DNA of 64,000 nucleotides, from positions 548,748 through 612,747 of the forward strand of contig DDTQ01000012.1 of assembly GCA_002344125.1 (NCBI GenBank). Direction: 5' to 3'. Positions 59,049 through 64,000 of this stretch are shown here, piece by piece. This DNA comes from Ignavibacteria bacterium UBA2360. Its GTDB lineage: Bacteria > Bacteroidota > Ignavibacteria > Tepidaquicellales > OLB5. Every line of letters starts with the position of its first letter. Within the stretch, counting starts at the first letter, position 1. A model generated the notes under the pieces. The model saw only the letters and a program-made list of their open reading frames with translations. It made no database searches and had not been told where the DNA came from. A program made the translations under genes and the position numbers.

Positions 59049-60065
59049 ATGATTGATTTAAGAAGCGATACAGTTACCAAACCCTCACCCGAAATGCGCG
59101 AAGCGATGGCTAATGCTGAAGTGGGCGATGATGTGTGGGGAGATGACCCTACAGTAAACCTGCTGCAGGATAAATGCAAAGAGCTGACCGGCAAACCTGC
59201 GGCACTCTTTGTTACCTCAGGGTGTATGGGTAATCAGCTTGCCATCAAAAGCCACACAAATCCCGCAGAAGAAGTTATTGCGGAGTGGGATTCTCACATA
59301 GTAAAATATGAAATAGCCGGACCGTCATTTATTTCCGGTGTGCAGGTGATGCCCCTGAAAGGCACGCATGGCGTTATGGATGCGGGTGAGATTGAGGCGC
59401 ACATCAGACCGGACTGGTATCACTACCCCAAAACATCGCTTGTGTGCATCGAAAATACTCACAACCGTGCCGGCGGCACAGTTTATCCGCTGAATGAAAT
59501 TAAAAGTGTAAGCAAAGTTTGCAGGAACAATAACCTAAAGCTTCATTTAGATGGCGCGAGAATATTTAACGCTTCGGTGGAATCAGGTGTGAGTGTTAAG
59601 GAATACGCCTCGCAGGTGGATTCCATTACTTTTTGCTTTTCCAAAGGGCTCGGCGCGCCCATAGGCTCAATTTTATGCGGCGATGAAGAATTTATCACGC
59701 GCGCCCATAAATACCGCAAAATTCTGGGTGGCGGCATGCGCCAGGCGGGAATTATCGCCGCCGGTGCATTATATGCCGTTGAAAATAATGTTACCCGCCT
59801 TATGGAAGACCACAAAAACGCAAAACATTTCGCAGAAGAAATATCAAAACTGCCCTACGTTGTTATCGATATGGAATCTGTGCAGACTAATATTGTAATT
59901 TTTAACACTACCAAAGATGCCAACAGGATAAGGGAAGTACTTGAAGGTAAAGGTGTGGTGGTTACAAATGACGGTAAAGATAAAATGCGTGTTGTGTTTC
60001 ACATGGATGTATCAGCCGAACAAACAGACCAGGCAATAGAAATATTTAAAACATTAAAGGCTTAA
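59049..60065 (+). CDS. ltaE: Low-specificity L-threonine aldolase
   Basis: This 338-residue PLP enzyme splits L-threonine or L-allo-threonine into glycine and acetaldehyde. Signatures are DLRSDTVTKPSPEMREAM (3-20), GDDVWGDDPTVNLLQDK, FVTSGCMGNQLAIKSH, HLDGARIFNASV with the cofactor-binding Asp and Arg, and the Schiff-base lysine Lys199 in FCFSKGLGAPIGS. ATG start and length are normal. It is a single gene between REP-bearing spacers. Confidence 0.93.
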   Translation: MIDLRSDTVTKPSPEMREAMANAEVGDDVWGDDPTVNLLQDKCKELTGKPAALFVTSGCMGNQLAIKSHTNPAEEVIAEWDSHIVKYEIAGPSFISGVQVMPLKGTHGVMDAGEIEAHIRPDWYHYPKTSLVCIENTHNRAGGTVYPLNEIKSVSKVCRNNNLKLHLDGARIFNASVESGVSVKEYASQVDSITFCFSKGLGAPIGSILCGDEEFITRAHKYRKILGGGMRQAGIIAAGALYAVENNVTRLMEDHKNAKHFAEEISKLPYVVIDMESVQTNIVIFNTTKDANRIREVLEGKGVVVTNDGKDKMRVVFHMDVSAEQTDQAIEIFKTLKA

Positions 60066-60151
60066 CTGTAAGTAACTGTGCCATTTATTTATTAGAATCA
60101 GGTTCGTTGTTATGGTTCCTGATATTCCAAATTCTCCTCAAAAAAACATTT

Positions 60152-60175
60152 GTCATTCCTGCGAAGGCAGGAATC
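60152..60175. repeat. GTCATTCCTGCG-type REP
   Basis: gtcattcctgcgaaggcagg plus aatc lies about 90 bp after ltaE. Compared with the gyrA copy, both stem positions have changed together (CCC/GGG to CCT/AGG), keeping the pairing. Confidence 0.82.
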
Positions 60176-60288
60176 TTAAAAATTTGAATCATCGATTGCT
60201 TAAAATGGACACTTGTTTATTCCTTAAATATTTTTACTCCTAGGTTGATTTCAAAACGAGACTTAACAAAACTCATGAGATAGTAACA

Positions 60289-60744
60289 ATGGAACTCGAC
60301 AGATCAAAATACAAACATAAATTCACATTAAGAGTCCGCAATTTCCAGGTTGATTCTCAGGGCATTGTGCACAATGCCATTTACCTTGAGTATTGCGAAA
60401 TTGGCAGGGTTGAGTATGTCCGCGATCTCGGCATTCAGCTATTGCCAACCGGAATATTTGACGATGGCGTGAAGATCAACGTTAAACGCAATGAGATAAA
60501 TTACGAATCACCCGCAATGGTTGATGACCAGCTTGATATTTATACCCGTATATCCTACATAAAGAATTCAAGCTTCTGTTTTGAGCACTTGATCTTTCAC
60601 CATGATACAGGCGGACTGCTTGTCACACAGAAATCAGTGCAGGTGAACCTGAACGCTGAAACAAACCGCCCCGAACGCCTCCCCGATGAGCTCCGCAAAA
60701 TAATTACCGATTTTGAAGGCGATGCTGTTGAAATTATTGGTTAG
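60289..60744 (+). CDS. Acyl-CoA thioesterase, 4HBT (YbgC-like) family
   Basis: This 151-residue hotdog-fold protein has the 4HBT signature RVRNFQVDSQGIVHNAIYLEYCEIGRVEYV, with Asp22 as the likely catalytic acid and a conserved HNAIYLEY. Enzymes of this group hydrolyse acyl-CoA thioesters. The substrate chain length cannot be predicted. It is cytosolic, starts at ATG 60289, and is not in an evident operon. Confidence 0.88.
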   Translation: MELDRSKYKHKFTLRVRNFQVDSQGIVHNAIYLEYCEIGRVEYVRDLGIQLLPTGIFDDGVKINVKRNEINYESPAMVDDQLDIYTRISYIKNSSFCFEHLIFHHDTGGLLVTQKSVQVNLNAETNRPERLPDELRKIITDFEGDAVEIIG

Positions 60745-60763
60745 TTATTTAGATTCTTTTTTT

Positions 60764-60815
60764 CCTGGAGTGCATTGACTGTGTCAATGCTTAAGCAGTT
60801 CAATGCAAGAATTGT
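60764..60815. repeat. TGGAGTGCATTGAC palindromic element, short copy
   Basis: ctggagtgcattgactgtgt followed by caatgcttaagcagttcaat is a reduced member of the family at 11452 and 28708. Confidence 0.6.
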
Positions 60816-60848
60816 AATAAAAGGAAGGGAGCTTTTTTTATGAATATC

Positions 60849-61820
60849 TTAAACTTCCTTATTATACTTATTCCTGTAATCAACCGGTGAAAGCCCCGCG
60901 ATCTTTTTAAACACGTCACGGAATGCCTTCGTATCAGTATAGCCAACTTCATACATCACTTCGTTCACGGTTTTTCTGCCCTGTTCAAGTTCTTTTTTTG
61001 CAGCCTCTATTTTTACCCTCTGAATATATTCTACAATAGTATTGCTCGTCGCTTTTTTGAATCTGCGCTCAAATGTTCGCCTGCCTACACCAAACAGATC
61101 GCATAATTCATCAACTGTAATTTTATCTTTAAAATTAAGCTCAATATACTCCTGCGCATTCTGAACGGCTTCATCGCCGTGATCTTTTTGACCCGTGAAG
61201 ATTATAAAAGACGATTGATTCTGTTTGCCAATATCAAGCAGGAAAAATTTTGAAATTAATATCGCCGTTTCTCTGTCAGTATATTTTTCTACCAGGTATA
61301 GCAAAAGATTCCAGTAAGATGTCGCTCCGCCGCTGGAATATAGACCGTTCTGATCGGTTACTATTTTATCATCGGCAAGTTTAACGTCCGGGAACATCTG
61401 CCTGAACTGCGCTGCATAAAGCCAGTGTGTGGAGCATTGTTTGCCTTTAAGCAATCCCGTACTCGCGAAAAGAAACGCGCCTATACAAAGACTCGCTATC
61501 TCCGCGCCGTTCTTATACTGCTCAATTATCCAGGGAATTAGCTCCCTGTTCATTTCAATAGCCTTTACAACATCTCTGCCTAAGGCGGGAATTATCACAA
61601 GGTCAGTTTTATTTATATCATGTATATTTTTATCGGCATGAATAGTCGCTGTGCCATCACTTAGCAGAATATCTTTGTTTAACGATGCAAGGGTTACGCT
61701 GAAAATTTCCTTCTTGCCGGATTTTCTCAGCATTTCATTTGCGGCGGTGAACATATACCGTGGGTCCGCTATGCTTGCCAGCACCGCCCCTTCGGGAACT
61801 AATATTGTGATATTTTTCAT
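60849..61820 (-). CDS. GlxA-family regulator (DJ-1/PfpI plus AraC HTH)
   Basis: This 323-residue protein joins an N-terminal DJ-1/PfpI-like domain (about 1-185, ILVPEGAVLASIADPRYMF and the nucleophile-elbow-like SLCIGAFLFASTGLL) to a C-terminal AraC DNA-binding pair (about 215-320, VDELCDLFGVGRRTFERRF and VNEVMYEVGYTDTKAFRDVFK). GlxA-type proteins are activators; the elbow cysteine is often retained without enzyme activity. It is transcribed away from the small gene at 61948. Three TGTCG direct repeats at 22-bp steps in the 127-bp gap are likely binding sites. Confidence 0.9.
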   Translation of the reverse strand: MKNITILVPEGAVLASIADPRYMFTAANEMLRKSGKKEIFSVTLASLNKDILLSDGTATIHADKNIHDINKTDLVIIPALGRDVVKAIEMNRELIPWIIEQYKNGAEIASLCIGAFLFASTGLLKGKQCSTHWLYAAQFRQMFPDVKLADDKIVTDQNGLYSSGGATSYWNLLLYLVEKYTDRETAILISKFFLLDIGKQNQSSFIIFTGQKDHGDEAVQNAQEYIELNFKDKITVDELCDLFGVGRRTFERRFKKATSNTIVEYIQRVKIEAAKKELEQGRKTVNEVMYEVGYTDTKAFRDVFKKIAGLSPVDYRNKYNKEV

Positions 61821-61841
61821 GATACAAAATTAATAACATAA

Positions 61842-61928
61842 ATTGTCGCAATCAACCCGTTAGATTGTCGGATTTACATATTGGCTATGTCGCAAAATGA
61901 CCGTATGTTTGTAGGTAATTTTACGACA
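61842..61928. promoter_or_regulatory. Putative AraC-type operator: TGTCG direct repeats
   Basis: TGTCG occurs at 61844, 61866 and 61888, exactly 22 bp apart, in related contexts (aatTGTCGcaat, gatTGTCGgatt, ctaTGTCGcaaa). An inverted CGACA lies at 61924. Direct repeats about two helical turns apart are typical for AraC-family proteins, and the divergent gene encodes one. No direct proof. Confidence 0.6.
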
Positions 61929-61947
61929 CCAATCAAGAAATCATTCT

Positions 61948-62355
61948 ATGCAAAATAAAAAGATCAATGACGATATCAGAACGCTTTGCATAAAAGCAAT
62001 ATCTTTTCCCGAAGGCGTTGAGGCTGCGCATAACGCTATGCACGCGCTTCCGCTTGAAGAAAAAAGGAGATTTTTTGGTATTTCTTGGATGAATAAAAAT
62101 AATGAAATTGTATATTATGCAGCGGCTGATGAACTTGCATCTGATGAAGCGAAAAAATTCGGCTGCGAGACCTTTACAATTAAAAAAGGGGATTATTGCG
62201 GGATAATGCTCAAAGACTGGTGTAAAACACCGGATCTTGTAGGTATTACATTTCAGGAATTGCTTAAGCATCCGGATCTTGATCCGGAAGGCTATTGCCT
62301 TGAAATATATCATGGCGAGAGTGATATGGAATGTCTTGTAAAACTTAAGCAATAA
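61948..62355 (+). CDS. Small protein, possibly GyrI-like ligand-binding
   Basis: This 135-residue protein is not firmly assigned. FGCETFTIKKGDYCGIMLKD and the C-terminal YCLEIYHGESDMECLVKL resemble the second half of GyrI/AraC effector-binding domains, where a GxYxxxxxxG strand and a final acidic strand frame the ligand pocket. There is no signal peptide. It is divergent from the GlxA regulator, which probably controls it. It seems to lead a plus-strand run of small genes (YjbR, VOC, VOC, VOC). Confidence 0.62.
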   Translation: MQNKKINDDIRTLCIKAISFPEGVEAAHNAMHALPLEEKRRFFGISWMNKNNEIVYYAAADELASDEAKKFGCETFTIKKGDYCGIMLKDWCKTPDLVGITFQELLKHPDLDPEGYCLEIYHGESDMECLVKLKQ

Positions 62356-62374
62356 ATCGTTAGTTTAATATACC

Positions 62375-62698
62375 ATGATGAAAACAGAAACATTCCGCGA
62401 GATCGCGCTTTCATTGCCAAATGCCGTCGAACTTCCTCACTTCGATAAGGCTTCATTCAGGGTCAATAAAAAAATATTCGCTACGCTCAATGCTCCGCAG
62501 TGTATTGCCACAATAAAACTAAGCGCCGTTGATCAGAATGTATTCTCTTCAGTCAATCCCGGTATTATCTACCCCGTACCAAACAAATGGGGAAAGCATG
62601 GATGGACTCATATCGATCTGAAAAAAGTACGCAAAAGTACTCTGGTTGATGCGCTCACAACTTCATATTTCGGAGCAGCAAGTACAAATAACAAATAA
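62375..62698 (+). CDS. MmcQ/YjbR family protein
   Basis: This 107-residue protein matches MmcQ/YjbR: FREIALSLPNAVELPHFDKASFRVNKKIFATL, then a core strand TIKLSAVDQNVF and the conserved PVPNKWGKHGWTHIDLKKV before the last helix. It is related to the protein at 23428 but shorter and diverged. It follows the GyrI-like gene by 19 bp and may be co-transcribed with it. The exact role is unknown. Confidence 0.88.
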   Translation: MMKTETFREIALSLPNAVELPHFDKASFRVNKKIFATLNAPQCIATIKLSAVDQNVFSSVNPGIIYPVPNKWGKHGWTHIDLKKVRKSTLVDALTTSYFGAASTNNK

Positions 62699-62743
62699 CA
62701 AAAACCAAGTAATAACTATCAATTATAAATTACAAACTTAAAA

Positions 62744-63151
62744 ATGGCTAAAGAAATATTCGTTAATTTACCGGTGAAGGATCTCAACAGGTCAATTGAA
62801 TTTTTCACTAAACTTGGATTCTCATTCAATCCAAAGTTCACAGATGAACATGCGACATGCATGATTATTGGCGGGAATATCTATTCAATGCTCATAACTG
62901 AGAAATTATTCAGCAAGTTTACCAAAAAACCAATTTCAGATGCTTCGAAATCCACCGAGGTTATTACCTGCTTAAGCGTGAACAGCAGGGATGAAGTGAA
63001 TAAAATGGTTGATACTGCCGTTGCCGCCGGTGGCTTTGAGTATTGTGAACCCCAGGATCACGGGTGGATGTTCTACCGCGCATTTGAAGACCTGGATAAA
63101 CACCAATGGGAAATTATGTACGGTGATGAAAGCCAATTTCCTGAAAACTAA
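62744..63151 (+). CDS. VOC-family protein (glyoxalase/lactoylglutathione-lyase-like)
   Basis: This 135-residue protein has KEIFVNLPVKDLNRSIEFFTKLGFSF at the start and ends GWMFYRAFEDLDKHQWEIMYGDES, the pattern of a broad VOC subgroup common in Bacteroidetes. The metal-binding Glu near the end (WEIMY) is present. Substrate unknown. It is the first of three consecutive VOC genes on the plus strand. Confidence 0.88.
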   Translation: MAKEIFVNLPVKDLNRSIEFFTKLGFSFNPKFTDEHATCMIIGGNIYSMLITEKLFSKFTKKPISDASKSTEVITCLSVNSRDEVNKMVDTAVAAGGFEYCEPQDHGWMFYRAFEDLDKHQWEIMYGDESQFPEN

Positions 63152-63180
63152 ATGATCAATAAATATTATAAGGAGCAGCT

Positions 63181-63651
63181 ATGAAAAAAGTAAAACCCTG
63201 CCTTTGGTTCAATTACAACGCTGATGAAGCATTGGAATATTACGCAAAGGTATTCAAAAATTTTGAAGTGACAAATGTTGTAAAATACGGCCCCAATCAA
63301 GGGGGACCCGAAGGCGCTACACTTACCGCGGATTTCAGGGTAGAAGACCAGGAATTTATGGCCCTGAACGGCGGACCCCATTTCCAATTCAACGAAGCAG
63401 TTTCTATAATGGTCTTCTGCGAAGACCAGAAGGAAGTTGACAGATATTGGGAAATGCTCACCGATGGCGGAATGGAAAGCCAATGCGGCTGGCTTAAAGA
63501 TAGGTTCGGCCTTAGCTGGCAGATTGTGCCGAAAAGATTTATTGAATTACTTAAATCGCCCGATAAGCAGAAAAAAGATAAGATGATGGCGGCTATGATG
63601 AAAATGGTAAAACTTGATATAGCTGAACTCGAAAATGCAATGAACAGTTAA
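63181..63651 (+). CDS. VOC-family protein, PhnB/3-dmu-9 3-mt type
   Basis: This 156-residue protein starts KVKPCLWFNYNADEALEYYAKVF and has EFMALNGGPHFQFNEAVSIMVFCEDQ and GWLKDRFGLSWQIVPKRFIEL, the hallmark of the PhnB-like family annotated as 3-demethylubiquinone-9 3-methyltransferase. That name is a historical misassignment, and no methyltransferase fold is present. A helical C-terminal extension (about 115-156) is typical. ATG 63181 follows aaggagc. Substrate unknown. Confidence 0.9.
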   Translation: MKKVKPCLWFNYNADEALEYYAKVFKNFEVTNVVKYGPNQGGPEGATLTADFRVEDQEFMALNGGPHFQFNEAVSIMVFCEDQKEVDRYWEMLTDGGMESQCGWLKDRFGLSWQIVPKRFIELLKSPDKQKKDKMMAAMMKMVKLDIAELENAMNS

Positions 63652-63711
63652 GCGAATATTTCTCAAATTAAAAACCAAACAATCATCCATTAACCAAATA
63701 TTAATTTCAAA

Positions 63712-64000
63712 ATGAAAAAAATGAATCCTGTAGTACACTTTGAATTGCCCTGTGATGACAGGGATAGAATGTCGGAATTTTATTCCAAAGCCTTCGGATG
63801 GGAAGCGCAGAAACTTGGACCCGAAATGGGCAATTATACAATTGTAAAGACGGCTGAAACCGACGAAAAGGGTTACCCTCTGCAAAAAGGAATAATCAAT
63901 GGCGGGCTCTTCCCGAGAATGAAAGATGCACAGTATCCCACCGTGGTAATCGCCGTTGAAGATATTTATGCGTCAATGAAAGAGATCGAAAGCGCGGGCG
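63712..64000 (+). CDS. VOC-family protein, cut by the window end
   Basis: From the ATG at 63712, 96 codons are visible before the window ends. The frame reads MKKMNPVVHFELPCDDRDRM, then SEFYSKAFGWEAQKLGPEMG and later INGGLFPRMKDAQYPTVVIA. FYSKAFGW is the VOC signature. The protein is the third VOC gene in a row and should end within roughly 100 bp to the right. It looks like the YdcH/PhnB-unrelated small VOC group. Substrate unknown. Confidence 0.85.
   Translation, partial: MKKMNPVVHFELPCDDRDRMSEFYSKAFGWEAQKLGPEMGNYTIVKTAETDEKGYPLQKGIINGGLFPRMKDAQYPTVVIAVEDIYASMKEIESAG

Noticed and set aside
1..64000. Transposase, integrase, RAYT, prophage, toxin-antitoxin or defence system that could explain the repeats
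   Set aside because: I looked through all plausible coding regions and found none; the repeats have no obvious mobilising gene in the window.

Overview
The window looks like chromosomal DNA from a member of the Bacteroidota/Chlorobiota lineage, most likely an Ignavibacteria-type organism. The evidence is: five secreted proteins ending in a type IX secretion (T9SS) sorting domain with the NYPNPFNP signature; several promoters carrying the Bacteroidetes -7 box TAnnTTTG; frequent TTG starts and few Shine-Dalgarno sites; a pyruvoyl arginine decarboxylase; and moderate GC. This placement is inferred from motifs, not from a database match.

Layout. 1-2154: an SRPBCC / DUF1428 / ArsR operon with a paired operator, between two direct copies of a composite repeat. 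2223-13807: mostly minus-strand genes: small membrane proteins, queG (heavily invaded by repeats), a TonB-like membrane protein, a Spinster-type MFS transporter, pepA, nrnA and a class V aminotransferase, with a repeat-rich gene desert at 11076-12451. 14123-22592: five T9SS cargo proteins (three beta-propeller proteins of the Ycf48 type, one BNR/sialidase-like, one choice-of-anchor-like). 22813-29592: yqhA-like, yjbR-like, a transglutaminase lipoprotein with a phosphoesterase, tRNA-Arg(CCG), and a tight operon (TRIC channel, CDP-alcohol phosphatidyltransferase, PTPS/QueD, FolE) followed by a SpoU methyltransferase. 29830-35071: two PD40-OmpA paralogues and a polytopic membrane protein. 35154-45420: a six-gene minus operon with an adenylate cyclase and DinB-like proteins, comEC, thiN, pdaD, tyrS and smpB. 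45532-56372: MBL hydrolase, GIY-YIG protein, beta-lactamase-type hydrolase, AraC regulator, envelope proteins, M48 protease, TPR protein, purine nucleoside phosphorylase and more DinB-like proteins. 56464-64000: gyrA, threonine aldolase, thioesterase, a GlxA-type regulator divergent from a small gene, then YjbR and VOC proteins running off the window.

The strongest unexplained signal is the repeat content. At least eight families of short palindromic repeats fill most intergenic gaps. They are modular: an almost constant 20-nt micro-hairpin is nested at a fixed point inside three otherwise unrelated host palindromes, and a second micro-hairpin type behaves the same way. One hairpin family keeps its loop while its stem covaries. 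Repeats have entered the queG reading frame twice in frame, adding about 125 and about 18 residues. Downstream of both queG and smpB lies a second, diverged copy of the gene's last codons, in which most differences are synonymous or conservative. No transposase, RAYT, integrase or CRISPR system was found in the window, so whatever mobilises these elements is not encoded here.
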